NCBI GenBank assembly: GCA_029168955.1
Contig: JAPDOI010001073.1
Coordinates: 124,001 to 188,000, forward strand
Origin: Aplectana chamaeleonis
Taxonomy: Eukaryota; Nematoda; Chromadorea; Rhabditida; Cosmocercidae
Length of the DNA stretch: 64,000 nt
Reading direction: 5' to 3'
This document shows positions 21,139 to 32,805 of this stretch, piece by piece. Below the pieces are notes generated by a model. The model saw nothing but the letters and a program-made list of their open reading frames with translations, was not told the DNA's origin and did no database searches. Each line of letters starts with the position of its first letter. Position 1 is the first letter of the stretch. The position numbers and the translations under genes are program-made.

Positions 21139-21367
21139 CAGCTGTGAAGAGAGAAATATATAGCGAGACGTGCAATCCACACAGTATCAGAGTAAAGAAA
21201 CAACTAATCGTTCTCCAGAAGTCCGGAAAAACGTCTTTTCTGAGAACCTTTAGATGAGCGCCCACAAAACGCATGCTTCCAGGTGGAAGTAACGATATTG
21301 GCGATTGAGCCTGACATTTCGGCCCGCAGAACTCTGGACGTGTTTTGGATCGCTTCCAAATATCCAA
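21139..21367 (-). CDS. Candidate first coding exon of a membrane protein
   Basis: On the minus strand an ATG at 21367 opens 76 codons that end at an excellent CTG/GTAAGTACT donor (exon end 21139). The protein starts MDIWKRSKTRPEFCGPKCQA and later has a hydrophobic stretch, ISCFFTLILCGLHVSLYISL, long enough to cross a membrane once. The basic N-terminus before it suggests a cytosolic N-terminal end, or a type II protein. The next exon would lie below 21100, possibly past the GC-rich block. No family recognised. Confidence 0.35.
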
Positions 21368-21689
21368 AGGTCGGCCGCTAAGATGAGTTCACCGCGGTTA
21401 TTCAAGAGCTGTCACTTTACGTTGACTCTATAATTGGTCAAAAAAACTATCAGCGCGAGTCGGACGAAAAGTCGCTCTTTCCAAAATCTCAAAAACCTTG
21501 AACACCAGAGGGGAAATCAGCCAGATTTTCCACGTCTCTCACTGGAACTGTTCGTGGTGGCGTTGAAATCTTTTGTGGACCCGTCATTTGCAATTCGCTA
21601 CTCTCTAATGCTCTGCTGTTTTCTTCGGACCCTAACTAATACTTTTATGCCTAAAATATTCTTCCATTTTTGATTAACCTCATTTTTCA

Positions 21690-21735
21690 CCGGTGACAAC
21701 CACCGTGAACATGTTCATGCAATCGGACAACTAGT
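21690..21735. repeat. Fragment of the 0.85-3.3 kb palindrome family
   Basis: CACCGGTGACAACCACCGTG, AACATGTTCAT and the following CGGAC match the inner arms near 1660-1700 and 1777-1820. Confidence 0.5.
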
Positions 21736-21845
21736 CCAGGCCAGAGAATAATGTAACTGAAATAATACGTTCTAGCGCATTTCAAGCGGTTTCTTCGTAA
21801 CATTGGAAACACTTGGTGGCCAACGTATTGTTTTGAGTGCAAAAC

Positions 21846-21872
21846 TCGGGAACTAAAATCATCGTGAACACT
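21846..21872. mobile_element. Solo end of an F5-type TTAA-AGGCA element
   Basis: AATCATCGTGAACACTGCTTTTAAG resembles the right end of 63368-63852. No left end was found nearby. Confidence 0.4.
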
Positions 21873-22241
21873 GCTTTTAAGAAGGAAACGTGGATATCTC
21901 TGAAGCCTAAGTAATGGAGTGAGGTCTTCTATTTATCGAAATTTGAATCACTGACATTTTTGAAAACGTGCACTTCTCCTTATTTCTGCCTTACAAGCGA
22001 CATTAGGCCACCAAGTTCCCAAATAATTTCATGATCTTCTTCTCTCTCTACTATTTCCATTTTTCAAATAACGAATTTTTCTCTGAATTAGAAAAATTGG
22101 CAGGGATTTTTTCGCAAAAAAAGTTTGTTATTCTGAGATAGATTTTTTATTAATTTATTTTTTCGAATTTGATTTTTCACCTGGTCGTCATCAATATTAT
22201 ATTGTTTTTTGAGTTTCGTTCTCGAAGTGGTAATATTTTAG

Positions 22242-22447
22242 GTACCATTCGGTTTCCGGCGTTTGAAGACGCGCAATTTGGCGTGAACCAGTTGAGACAC
22301 CGTTATCTGCCTGTAGGTTCAGCCTTCTATACGCCGAAATTGAAATCGAGTCCAAGTCGCGGTAAACCTCATTCAAAACAATCTCAACCAGAATCCTTCA
22401 TAGGCTTTTATCTGTTCAAAGATCAGGATAAAACCGTATCAGTCTAA
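22242..22447 (+). CDS. Candidate terminal exon, unrecognised
   Basis: A TAATATTTTAG acceptor precedes 68 codons ending in TAA at 22445-22447. The peptide contains FPAFEDAQFGVNQLRHRYLP, then a basic Ser/Pro-rich part (TPKLKSSPSRGKPHSKQSQP), and ends LFKDQDKTVSV. The composition is ordinary for soluble protein and the exon starts needing one base from upstream. The T-rich 22050-22240 before it would be the intron end. Family not recognised. Confidence 0.4.
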
Positions 22448-24137
22448 CATCTTATGGCAAGGCATCCCATCATCGACATCCACGTGATATCCCCACAAGG
22501 AAGTGTTTTGCTTGTCAGGAGGATTAGCAAGGATAGTGTTCGAGGTGGTTTATGGTTGCTACTTCTATACTACTAGAAACGTCTTTAGAATGATAATTTT
22601 CAACAAATGAACATAAGTACCCTAATCAAGTGTGTGCAAGTGATTCTCACACATGCTCTGAAGAAAAAGAACAGCTGGAAGCCGTTGGCATAGCAAGCTG
22701 ACGAACTCTAAATGGGCGTGTCGGTTACGCAGCTGACCTCTTGTGTGTTGTTTACTGCGTGTGGCACGTAATATTCGTTCAGACGTGGCTCCAAGTTCGG
22801 ATTAGGTGCTATTGTTGGTTTTTCCTTGGTGTTTTCAGAGCCAGGCACATCTTATCATAGCACCACAAATCAGCACATTTTTCGGTGTCTTACTTGACTT
22901 ATTCGCCTGGCTTCCGGATGACGGGGTCAAACCGTATCTTCTTCGAAGTGTGCCGTTCTAGTCCTCAAACGTGTCCATTTGTCACGGTCTTCAGCCACAA
23001 ATTGAACACAGTCTATACATCTGTCACTACTCCATTTTCTGCGAAGTAAAATATCCCGCCTGAACTGTCTTTCGATGCAGAGCGACTCCAATTCCTCTTT
23101 AGGGCATCGTCCACGCTAGAAACCACTGTCCATTTTTCAGGCTCAATTTCACGAATGAGCTCAAAAGACCAGGCCAGTAAACTTCGGCGCATCAGAAACG
23201 TAGGGTTATGAGGTTGGACGCGAGCAAAGACGATGAGTTAGGATCCGCCTCCAGTTCCCACCGGTCATCTAGCATTTTTTCTTAGACTGTTGATGCGACC
23301 GTCAAACAACATGAGAAACAGTTATGGCGCAAACTCCACAAGCAGCAAAACTCCGGAATGACAGCGAAGAGGTATACAAATGCAGAAAAACCCCAAGAAC
23401 GATATTTTGGCGCGAGATTCAAATCAAATTTTACAGTGTGTTCAGACTGACTTTTCTCTAGAAATGAAGGTTTTTCATGGGCCCATTCGACATTTTCGTT
23501 CATTAGAGAGGACAAGCTAGGCGCTATCCTACACGGGGGGCACCGAAGATTTACTCTCACAAATGAAGAGAAACCCTGCTAGTAGGTGCTTTATATTGCT
23601 ATCAATGTTCTGAGGACTCTATAGAAATACTTCGATTGACAGAGTTTCTAATCGATTGTTCATTTCATTCCTGTCCTGAACCCTGGGTGCCTTCCCTCCC
23701 CGTCAAGGATAGTGCCCCAAGCTACACAGAAACATGAAAAATAATATACGGTTTTCTGCGCCGTACGATGCCTTTAACCACAATCGTCTGTAGCTTTCGC
23801 CTACGTCCAGATGGCCGTTTCCGTTTCCGAACAAGATTCGGAAGCATTCTTAGGCCTCGGTCATAGTTGATCGAAAAAAAGTTCCCCTACCCTTCCGTGG
23901 CCGACCGGGTCGAGCATATGAAAAACACGGACGAGGAAGGTTGAAGAAACACCCAGTGTGGCCGACGCCGTCGATATGTATAAAATACATGGAATAAAGT
24001 CAGTGATAACATTAATTTCTTACCTTATATGATGTGCATATCGGTCGGATCGACCACACCGGGTGTGCATTTTCACCACTCCTCATTCATGTCTTTCATG
24101 ATTGTGGACCAGGCTGGCTATTTCCTATTGACCTACT
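22448..24137. other. No supported gene; one dispersed repeat at 23290-23530
   Basis: Apart from the repeat entered separately and a few short open frames, I see nothing to call. The TATATCCTTG-free, mixed-composition sequence has no strong splice pairs. Confidence 0.3.
23290..23530. repeat. Dispersed repeat, copy 1 (pair with 37395-37640, inverted)
   Basis: GGGCCCATTCGACATTTTCG with the following TTCATTAGAGAGG near 23480-23510 matches, inverted, CTCTCTGGTGAACGAAAATG and CCAAGGGGCCCAAG near 37402-37438. The similarity runs on through the ATATTTTGGCGCGAG / CGCGCCAAAA segment. Confidence 0.6.
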
Positions 24138-24278
24138 ATGGCCCGGACCTTAGAAAGTGTTTTACAAGACGATCCGGCGTTTTTCTCAGTATATGCCCGA
24201 ACTGTCGAAGTGGACCTTCCACTGTTGCTTGAGAAGGCGTTGAGAGATGCTGGCACCTCCTTCATGTCAAGCGTTGAT
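24138..24278 (+). CDS. Candidate initial exon, unrecognised
   Basis: An ATGG start at 24138 opens 47 codons to a GAT/GTAAGG donor at 24278. The peptide starts MARTLESVLQDDPAFFSVYA and continues with an acidic, leucine-rich helix (VEVDLPLLLEKALRDAGTSF). There is an in-frame TGA just upstream, consistent with a start here. If translated through, the frame would go on to 24353. The next exon, phase 0, was not found. Family not recognised. Confidence 0.35.
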
Positions 24279-26333
24279 GTAAGGAGCCGAGTTCCTTGTA
24301 GAGATCTTCGTTATGGCATGCACGCGGCCACAAATATTCAATTAAACGCCTAAAAAGCTTTTCCCTATGAAATACGAACACTCCTTCTCTGTGAAGGTTG
24401 TTCGGTGATGCTGGACACGAAATTGATGTCTACCCATTGATTTTTGACATACTAAGGCGGCTTTGTCCCGCTAAGGCGCTATTTATACTCTTGAATGCCA
24501 GCGCGTCATGCAAGTCGCGCGAGGAGGTGGCTCTGGAGTATGAAAACTTTCCTCGCGCGTGACGCGCTTGCGGAGACTATGAGTACTCCAGCGGCATCAT
24601 GCGCGCTTTGAAGTTTTCTTTACCTTTGCCGTGCGAGAAAAATCTGTACAGGCTTTATAATCATGGTAGCACAGGATTGTAATGTATCAAATCATCATGA
24701 AACGGAATAGAATTGATGATGGTATGAGAATAAAATTCAAGGAAAAGTTGTTTTGACCCTAGCCGGCATGGTAGAGCGGGCGTTCCGCGTGGGGCGTGGC
24801 GTCAGACCATTTATGCTGCAGCGCCACTTTAGCGCGTGACGCACTGGTGTCGAGGAGTATGGAAAGCGCCCAAATCGCGCCATATCTACTATAACCCACA
24901 GTAATCCTCAAAATATCGAGAAACTAACCCATGATTCGTAATCGGCACATAGAATGACTCCCAGAAAATGATTTTAATCAAATAGAAAAAAATTCTGAAC
25001 ACCCTTAAATTATATTTTCGCTCAACTGAGAGAACCCTGCGTAACCCGGCTCAGAAATCTCCGCAGCTACAGCAGCTACAAACTTGGATTCGGAAATACT
25101 CACAGAAGTACACCTAATCAGAAAATCCTCCACTGCGAACGGCCGAGCAATCCAAAAAAAACTTTCCTACTCAGACAAAGTATGATCGTCCGTGATCACG
25201 AGACCCCAGAACGATTACCTTTTAGTTGCGAAATGATATTTTGTCTCCATAAGGACAGTACGAATCTATGAGTCGCGTGCTGCGAGCATGTGTCCGCGAA
25301 TCACAAAAACTAATTTTGTCCTTGGAGTGGGCAGTACTGCTTTTCTGGTTGTAGGATGCCGGTCCGCAGTAGTGATTTAATGAAACGCTGTTAGCTGACA
25401 ATGCCAATAGAGGCCGTCAGCTCAAAACGACTCTGCTTATTCGCATCAACCCGTCATGGTTGAGGCCTTGTTATCGAAGCGACCAGTAATACTGCTCCGA
25501 CTCGAAATCGCTCGGCGGGCCCATTAGCAGATGATTCGGAAACACTCGGGCCCATCGTCAGGTGCATCGAGCTTGCCACACCCATCAGGATATACTTAAC
25601 AGTTGGCCGTGCAGCGACGGATCGCAGCGACTAGGTTTGACCAAGGCTTCGGAGGTAATGGAACCTGTGGGACCGTTGTGGCTGGCTATCATTCTAATAA
25701 GGAACCGCTGGATATGAGCCAAAGCCTCGTGGTCATTTTCCCACTTCAGCAACATCTGCACGACATTTGACCCATTGGTAGTTTTGTCGACCGCAGCAGG
25801 TCATCGATAATGGTTTTTGGTGATCCGGTCTCTAATTTCGAAAACCTTGATCCTGCTTCACAGAAAATCAATTTCACCTTATCCAGTGTCAGGTCCGCTA
25901 CCCAAAAGAAAGGCTATATTGCCACCACTTCCTCTAAAAGAGTGCATCTTTGTTGCGGTCCGCTGTAGAGTTTGTCAAATGTAATGCCTACTGCAAAAAA
26001 ACGCCACCGCCTCTGCATGTATCAAGGGACCACCGTTTTCCTTCCCTGGTTGATTAGGAAAATTATCTTTGCTTTGAAAAATATGGCTTTAAGACCGCAT
26101 TCGCAAGAAAAGCTGTGAAAAAGTTTTCCTCGTGAAGTGGATGACCTAGCCTGCATTATAGTGAAGAATAGTGAAATTTCAAAAGTAAGCAGCCGAAAGC
26201 GTTCATGTCCCGTCACTAGTTGGAAAACTTTTAACGTAGAAATAGCCCAAAACAAAAGGACGTGGATGATGCAGAGCAAAGTTATGACAAAGGTGTCGAC
26301 TCTATCTCTCTTCAAATTGATGGTGGCCCAATT
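24279..26333. other. No supported gene; GCGCGTGACGC words at 24490-24860
   Basis: At 24500-24620 and 24780-24860 the phrases TCGCGCGAGGAGG, CCTCGCGCGTGACGCGC and TTTAGCGCGTGACGCAC recur and partly pair. A minus-strand open frame at 26022-26315 has hydrophobic segments (DTFVITLLCIIHVLLFWAIS) but no clear splice sites. Confidence 0.25.
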
Positions 26334-26483
26334 CTAATGGTTTTTGTTGATTCCTTTTTGACGCATCTGTCCCGAAAACCCCTGAAACTGCATCTCTGCC
26401 CGAGAAACGTGGGGGAAGTCTATCATTGCGGAAATTGTATCCACAAAACCACCTAAACGGTTGTAGGTCTGAGCCAACTTCAT
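26334..26483 (-). CDS. Candidate short exon or small protein, unrecognised
   Basis: On the minus strand an ATG at 26483 gives MKLAQTYNRLGGFVDTISAM and goes on for 49 codons to a TAG. The frame is open upstream for 24 more codons that are strongly hydrophobic (LLGLIKAIFLFCCT), so this may be the downstream part of an exon with a signal-like segment. No family or splice partner identified. Confidence 0.25.
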   Translation of the reverse strand: MKLAQTYNRLGGFVDTISAMIDFPHVSRAEMQFQGFSGQMRQKGINKNH

Positions 26484-26883
26484 GGTGCAGCAAAACAAGA
26501 AAATCGCTTTGATCAAACCAAGTAATCGGTGAGAAGATAGAAAAAAGGGAAGCACGAATAACTTTAATATTCATTTGTCAATACATGGAGAGAAGTAGCA
26601 GCTAGAGGTAGTGCTAATGAATAAGAACGACAGAACCGAGTGTTTTCAATACTTATTTCGGAGAATGCTGGCTGAGTCTGTTGCCTTAGAAATACGCCAT
26701 TCTGAGGAGGAGGAAATTGAGCTTTTTGATATATGTATAGAATTTACCAAAACAAAAAGTGGACACCACACCAGCCATCTATGAAAAAAGGTTTCCGGTG
26801 ATACTAGAAGGTTAAAAAATGTTTGTAACGCTCGTTTGGTGGGAAAAAGCTATAACTGAGGATCACCTAGAACTCAAAGTGGA

Positions 26884-27045
26884 GTATGGCTCAGCCGGTG
26901 ACGCGTTGAGCTAGGAAGCAATGGAATGGTGAGGGTCGATGGTTCGAATACTATAAAATCATTCCTGCATTATGGTTGACAATAATGGCACTTGTATGGG
27001 TTCACATTCCTTACTTTGAACTTTAGCTGAGTTGCTCGTTTTTTA
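26884..27045 (+). mobile_element. tRNA-derived SINE-like sequence
   Basis: TGGCTCAGCCGGT at 26887 fits a polymerase III A box and GGTTCGAATAC at 26940 is one change from the B-box consensus. Spacing between them is about 40 bases, as in tRNAs, but the anticodon region does not fold. A run of T at about 27030 could end transcription. A degenerate tRNA-headed SINE or tRNA pseudogene is the likely explanation. Confidence 0.45.
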
Positions 27046-27747
27046 TTCCTCTTTGGTCATACCGCAAAGGTAAAGGACGCGTAGCTTTTCATGGTGAATT
27101 TTGCCTCTCCTGGTATTCTAATTCCTCGGGTATAATGAGAAAACGTCCTATATTTACATTGAGAAGCATGAAAATCCCCCAGGTCGCGACACTTACCAAA
27201 ATATCAGATGAGCGTCCTTACCTTCATCATCCATATATGATGTTAAAAAGAATGTTTATTATTGAATGGTGGAGCATTTTGTCTAAATATAATTATATAA
27301 TCAAAGTAATCCTGTATTAGGAAACAATAAAAATCTCTGCTCTTCGTGCCAGCAATGAGTTTTAAGCTAATCAGTGCCGTAAAGGTGTTCCTTGAAAATT
27401 TCGATTTACGAAAAGGGGCCTAAATTCTTGGGTTTTCTATTTTTTGGTTTCAGCACTCGCAGATGTTTCAAACCTGATATTCAATCACTTTTTTGTGTAA
27501 TACACGCTCCTTTTCCAACATAGCCTTCAAAATTTCGAAGGAGGTTGAAAAGTTGACCACCCGGGCGTTCAATTGCAGTAGCTACGGTATGTCTTCCAAC
27601 TTACCGTATCTTTTCTATAAAAGGTACATCTTCTTTTAAAGTACACCTCTAATAGAAGTGCGCTGAAAAGAGAAGGCTGGAAAAAAAATTTAGAAGTATT
27701 ACATCCTCTTTTTGAAGTAAATAGACCTCTATTAGTGTTACACTTAA

Positions 27748-28207
27748 AGGCAGCATATGTACACGCTCGTAAAGGTGGTTGAGTTAACTACGGAAATAGA
27801 ATGGTATGGCTCAGATTACAACACCTACGCATTTTAAAGCTTCAAAAACGGCTCACAATGCCGTTACAGGAGTAGCAAGCCCCGCCCGTATTTTCACGCC
27901 CCCTGTATTTGCTCTTTTCCTGCAACGCAGAGTTGCTGCGTCATCTTCACCGTCGGTACTGTTGGTGGATTGCCTAACAAGTGAACTACACACGTCACTG
28001 ACGTCGAAGATGATCCAGCAACCACGCGATGGAGGAAAAGGACAAATACAGGAGGCGTGAAAATACGGACGGGGCGAAAGTTGCTTCTTCGGTAACGTCA
28101 TTGTGGGTCGTTTTGGACACTTCAAAATGCGTAGGCATTATGTTATAAGCCATACGGTTCGATTCGCGTTGTTATGCCAACCACTTTTCCGAGCGTGTAT
28201 GCTGCCT
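27748..28207. mobile_element. TTAA-AGGCA MITE, subfamily F1, copy 2
   Basis: The ends are AGGCAGCATATGTACACGCTCG and CCGAGCGTGTATGCTGCCT. TTAA lies on the left (27744-27747) and TCAA on the right (28208-28211, one change). It is collinear with 11172-11630 and 44194-44654, with the same internal inverted repeat. Confidence 0.86.
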
Positions 28208-28368
28208 TCAAAAAAGGGTGGGGAATAAAATATGAATGCTGAAGCCGGTTTAGAAAAGGACGATAATATTGGCAATCGTGAAAGCGATGACTCAGTCGGT
28301 CTTGAATGGCTGACTCCTTCCTCATGATTGTTGATAGCCAATTTCACAGTTTTATGGTTATGACTTCC

Positions 28369-28857
28369 TCAAAGAGATTTGAAAAAGCTGAAAAATAGAA
28401 GAAAAAGTGGCTCTAGAAGAGAAAATACGGTATACGGGGATTGAAGGCACTGAATGTGCTTAAAATCTTCCTGAACATGTGAGAAAACAGGCAGATGTAA
28501 GTGTGGAAATGTCTGGAGGCCGTATTTGAAGAAGCGATTGCAGAGTACTGTTTTGTATTCCGCATTTCTTGTTTCCGATTCAAAACAGTCGGAATGGGGA
28601 CGAATTGGTCGGATTGTATTCCATATGCTCATATTTGGCCATGCTCAACGTGGAGCGGCATAGATTGAAATCTTTTCACCGCCATCAGCATTGCGCTTTC
28701 GTGGCGTATCCCCTTTGGTCTTAGTAGTGGAAACGCTGAGTGTTGCATTCCACTTTCGTTTCATTGGGAGAATGTTAGCAGCACTATGGTAAGGCTTAGA
28801 ACTTGAGTGAAACTCTAGACTATATGCTGAGTAGTTAATTCTTCCACCAAAACACAT
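28369..28857 (-). CDS. Long open frame with one in-frame TGA, possible pseudogene
   Basis: A single minus-strand frame is open from 28857 to 28369, about 163 codons, except for one TGA at 28645-28647. The upstream part reads CFGGRINYSAYSLEFHSSSK and then a Lys/Arg-rich segment (TTKTKGDTPRKRNADGGEK). After the TGA an ATG at 28632 begins MSIWNTIRPIRPHSDCFESE and ends in a hydrophobic tail. It may be one interrupted coding region, two unrelated frames, or chance. A TGCCTTTGAGG element-end relic precedes it. No family recognised. Confidence 0.25.
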
Positions 28858-30145
28858 GCCTCAAAGGCAGTGTTTGCGTTTCGTTTCAATTTCAAGATTA
28901 TCTGCTGAAGCGTTGCGCGAGAGCTGTTATGACGAAGGAACTACAAGCATGCTGCTGGGATCTCACTCCCTCCCATACTGGTACGGAGCAGTTTTCATTG
29001 GAAAGTCCAGAGACCCTCGGGAGACCAATGCGAGGGAGCCGCTTGCACTGTAGAAACCTTTTTGATTTATGATTCACTGTTGTTCGCAGAAGCTAAAGTT
29101 GTATGGTGGAAAACTTACAGAACAAAAGGGCAAACAAACTACTACGTATTGTAGTGATAGGACACATTTCTTAAACACTTCTATGTTCCACAGAACGTAT
29201 CAAATAGGGAATAGCCTTGCTTAGATGGGATTTCCTGATCGAAAAAGGTAAGTAAACACAAATCTAATAATCGACTAAACCTCCAATCCTTTTGTTGCAT
29301 CAACTATGAACCCTTTGATAAACCATGCTAGATGGATATTCATGCTTCTTCGCTTTCTCTACTCACGTGGAGGGAGGCTTTGGAGTTGGAGCTCGTCGCT
29401 TTTCCCTTTGCTAATACGAATAAAGAGCTTCGGAGAAAGGGAACCTTCGGCAATCACTCTGATAGAATATGCCGTGAACCTCCCGCGAACCTTCCGAGTC
29501 CTAGCCTATCAGACTATGACCCGGCAGGTTCCAGGCGCAAACTCGGCAGATTAATGGCAGGTTCACCGCGCCGCAAATCTGCCGTGAACCGTGTTCACGG
29601 CGCCGTAATACTAACATTGAACGATTGATGACAGGATTCCAGCAAAGGTCGAGAGCCCTCTAAGGGCCTTTACAAAATACTACCTAGTTTCTTCAATTTT
29701 CTGTCTTCTCTCCTTACTCTATTTCTGAATTCCTATTCAATAGCAGAGGGAGAGAGAGCTCTTACGCTAGGCTAGTGTTCGCTATGTGACGCAGTGGAGC
29801 GCCGGCGACCCGGGTGAGTGAGGGAGCAGCAGGGGCCTTAGTAGTGCCAGATTTTTGCATGGTATATAGGGCGGTCTATGCGTAGCATTCTACACGATGA
29901 GCTGATTTCAAGCAGACTCTAGGCGTCACGAACCTCCGAAATGAAGATCGCGAGATCGAGGTGCTCGCGGTAGTTTCGAAGTTCGCGGCAGGTTCTCGGT
30001 AAATTCGCGACTGGCACGCTGTTCGCGGCGGCTTTCACAGAGCTTAGGCGACAGTGAAAGCGAGCGTTAATCTTTTTCAAGCAAAAAGAAGATTTTGGTA
30101 TTTTTCGAAATAGCAGAGAGCCTTTTGGCCCCTTCATAGAGCGGA
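28858..30145. other. No supported gene; CG-rich microrepeats at 29480-30010
   Basis: Open frames at 29306-29628 run into short repeats such as GAACCTTCCGAG, CCGCGCCGCAAATCTGCCGTG and CGCGGCAGGTTCTCGGTAAA, similar in style to 5195-6060. An internal palindrome CCGTGAACCGTGTTCACGG is at about 29580. Confidence 0.3.
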
Positions 30146-30540
30146 AGAAATGCAAGCTTTTACTTTCGTTCATAAGAAAGTAGATCTTCGATATCCTTTA
30201 AGAACACGGGGGTGTGGCCTACGGTCCACCCATATAACGGAGAGTAAGCAAGCTTTACCTTTCGTTCATACGAGAGGAGATCTTTGGCCTCTTTCGAGAA
30301 TGCGGGTGGGAGCCGGAGTCCTTCACCTTCATAGGTGAGAGTAGCGTGCTTCACTCTTCTTCATGCGCAGGTAGGCTCTCGGCCTTCTCAACAAACGCGG
30401 GGAGACTTCGGTCTGGTCGTAGAGTTGGGTAAATGAGCTTTCACCTCAGTTCATACGGAAGGCCTTCTACCTCTTTAAAAAACGCGGGTGAAGGACTCCG
30501 GCTCCTCCTCAGGTGGAATGAGAGCGAGCTTTCCCCCTTG
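30146..30540. repeat. Degenerate tandem array, period about 95 bases, first part
   Basis: Units begin near 30146, 30240, 30331, 30431 and 30530. Each has a GCAAGCTTT-like start, a TTCGTTCATACG-like centre, CTTCGGCCTCTTT, and an AACGCGGG-like end. Divergence between units is high, so the array is old. Confidence 0.6.
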
Positions 30541-30739
30541 TTATCACTAACAAGGGAGGGTTGCACACATAAGATGGCGTTTCGAGATGCAACCTTAATA
30601 TGTTCTAGGGGAGGACAGTGCTCTAATATTCCATGCTCAGAATCGGCTAAATGCCTCAGAGATTCACAAGAGATTTCCAAAAGTGGGCATTTCCATAGCT
30701 TCGCCAATAGAAAAAGGGCACACAAATGGCAATTTTAGG

Positions 30740-31330
30740 GCGTTCGAAAATTCCTTGGATTGAGCTTGAAACTCTTTTCTAGGGGTTTTTTCCAAGTGCT
30801 GATTACGAATCTGATGCCCATTTGTCATTATTCGAAAAAATCCCCCTGATTTGGTCCGAAGCTTTGAAATGGAGGAACTTTCGCTGCCTAAACGCGACTT
30901 TTGACGATTCCGAGAATCCTACGATTAGATCGTCTCAAAACGTGTACTTGTGGGCTATTCGGGCTGCGTAACACGAATCTGCAACCCATTTATCGATTTT
31001 CGATAGATTTCGGTAGATTACGATGGGTATACGGTAGCTCGGTCAAAGTCTCAGATTTGACACAAAAATCAACTGTGGGTGTTATTTGAGACGCTAAACA
31101 CGAATTTGAGATCCATTTTTCGAATTCCGGAATTTTAAGATAAGTAACGCCAGTTAAAAGGCATCATGCCTACCGTAACCTACAGTAACCCTAAGTCTGG
31201 CGAGGAATAGACCCCAGATTCGGGTTCAGCGCCCTAAATAGCCCCCGTTGAAAGTTTTTAGCCAAATCCAAGATTTTTTTGTGAACGCCCCAAAAATTTC
31301 CTGATGGGTACCTTTACCTTTTGAAGCAAT
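30740..31330. repeat. Dispersed repeat, copy 1 (pair with 45440-45990)
   Basis: ACACGAATCTGCAACCCATTT, GATGGGTATACGGTAGCTCGG and CCTACCGTAACCTACAGTAA match GACGAATCTGATG, GTGGGTATACGGTAGTTTGG and CCTACCGTAACCCTCAGTAA at 45650-45880. It seems to have split the array that surrounds it. Confidence 0.65.
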
Positions 31331-31439
31331 ACAAGTGCCGTTTTTGTGGAATCCCCTCAGCCATTTAGCCAATTTCAAGCACAGGTCATTTATATACTCT
31401 CACAGACCTACACCCAACGACAACATGATTTTCCAAATC

Positions 31440-31800
31440 GCCACCGGAAGGTAACAAGCCTCTCTTGTAAGGGAGACTCTCGACCTCCTTCACAGGGGTT
31501 GGAAAAAGAGAGAGCTCCTCTCTCTGTTCATTAGAACCGAAGCCTTTGGAATCCTTAAAAATGTTGGGGGGGGGGTCATAGGGAAAGAAAAAGCGAGTGC
31601 CCCCATCTTCAATGGAAGGGAGGCCTTATACGTCCTTTAAAAACACAGGGGCCTTCCATGAAAGGGGAGCACCCCTGCCTCTTCCAAAAGTGTGGGAGGG
31701 GGCCTCGTTCGCTTCACGAAGAGTGGAGAGAGCTTCGCTATTTGCTTGAGGTGAAAAAGGTCCTCGACTCCCTTCACAGAGGAGAAACAAGCTTCTTTCA
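31440..31800. repeat. Degenerate tandem array, second part
   Basis: The same style of unit resumes: AACAAGCCTCTCTTGTAAGG, CGACCTCCTTCACAGGGGTT, GAGCACCCCTGCCTCTTCCA, then GAAACAAGCTTCTTTCATTG at the end. Unit length is near 90 bases. Confidence 0.45.
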
Positions 31801-32070
31801 TTGTTTTTTTTTGTCAGATGGACCTTGCCTCTTCTTTTTGCCTTGTTTGTTTTTTTTTTGCTTTTGCTCGCCTCATCATTGTTTCTGTTGTTTTCTCTAT
31901 CTCCTATTATGCTGTTTATTTGGTTTTCGTCTTGATGGTTTTTTCTGTACCTTACTGCCTGTTCGTTATTGTTCCTCTGCTTTATACTGGTTCCGTTTGT
32001 TTTCTTTTTGTTGTTCTGTACTGTCTGTTTACTATGTTTTTTCATCTCGTTGCGTCATGCGCTCATTCTT
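31800..32070. other. T-rich strand-asymmetric tract
   Basis: The plus strand is dominated by T, with few A, for about 260 bases and has long open frames on both strands as a by-product (Lys/Asn-rich on minus, Phe/Val-rich on plus). An A-rich tract of similar size lies at 33490-33700. Confidence 0.5.
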
Positions 32071-32805
32071 CTAAACCTCTTGTGCGAAGAGTGGGCTAGC
32101 GCCAATCTTTTAGCCGGGAGAAGGTTGAGGGGAGGTGTTAACCAGAAACTAGTTTCCGAATTTTTCTTGCAAAAACTACATTTTGAGCCTTCCTCGTGGT
32201 AGAAGAGGAAAAGGCGCTACCTCACTTTTTGGAATCCAGTGGTCAAGAAGAACTTTTCGCATAAATTTTCCATAGGAGAAGTTTTTTTCAGAGAGGGTTT
32301 TGGCTAAGTTACTGTATACCTACAGAAATCTTCCAAAAAAAGCTAGAATGGTCTTCCTCTGAGCAGCCACCTCCCAGAAATAATAAATATACTTCATGAT
32401 TGAAACTTGGGTGAAAAAATCATCGCAGAAGCTGGTTCTGAAAAGCAAATCAGCTTTTTTCCTTGCTGTCGTGAAAAAGGCCTAATGCTTGGATTTTTGG
32501 AAAACAATTTTTATCGCGTACCCTGCCTATAAAATGATCGTGGGAGTGAGTTTTCCGTCAGCCCGGCCCTTATCCTCTCCTCTACAGTAATTTGTGGTTT
32601 TAGAGAAAAGGATATTTCGCAGTATCCGAGAAGTGGTATAATGTCGGTATATAAACTCGCGTAAGCTAAAAAGGGGCAAAGCACTGGTATTAATCCACTT
32701 TTCCGACCAGTGGTGAAAAATGGGTGCTATTGCCGCAGGGGAAGAGCCGCGAAAAGCGAGATAACTCCTAGCTCTGTGTATAAAGGGCCCCCATCCTGGG
32801 GCATA
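32071..32805. other. No supported gene
   Basis: AT-rich, without exons, repeats with partners, or RNA genes that I can support. Confidence 0.3.

Noticed and set aside
24761..24835. tRNA-like phrase GGCATGGTAGAGCGGGCG
   Set aside because: There is no B box at the right distance and no foldable anticodon or T arm.
28369..28857. Selenoprotein reading of the in-frame TGA
   Set aside because: No SECIS-like structure or selenoprotein family motif is visible. A nonsense mutation or chance is simpler.
31626..32045. 139-codon Lys/Asn-rich frame on the minus strand
   Set aside because: It results from strand-asymmetric T-rich DNA and its ends run into a degenerate array.
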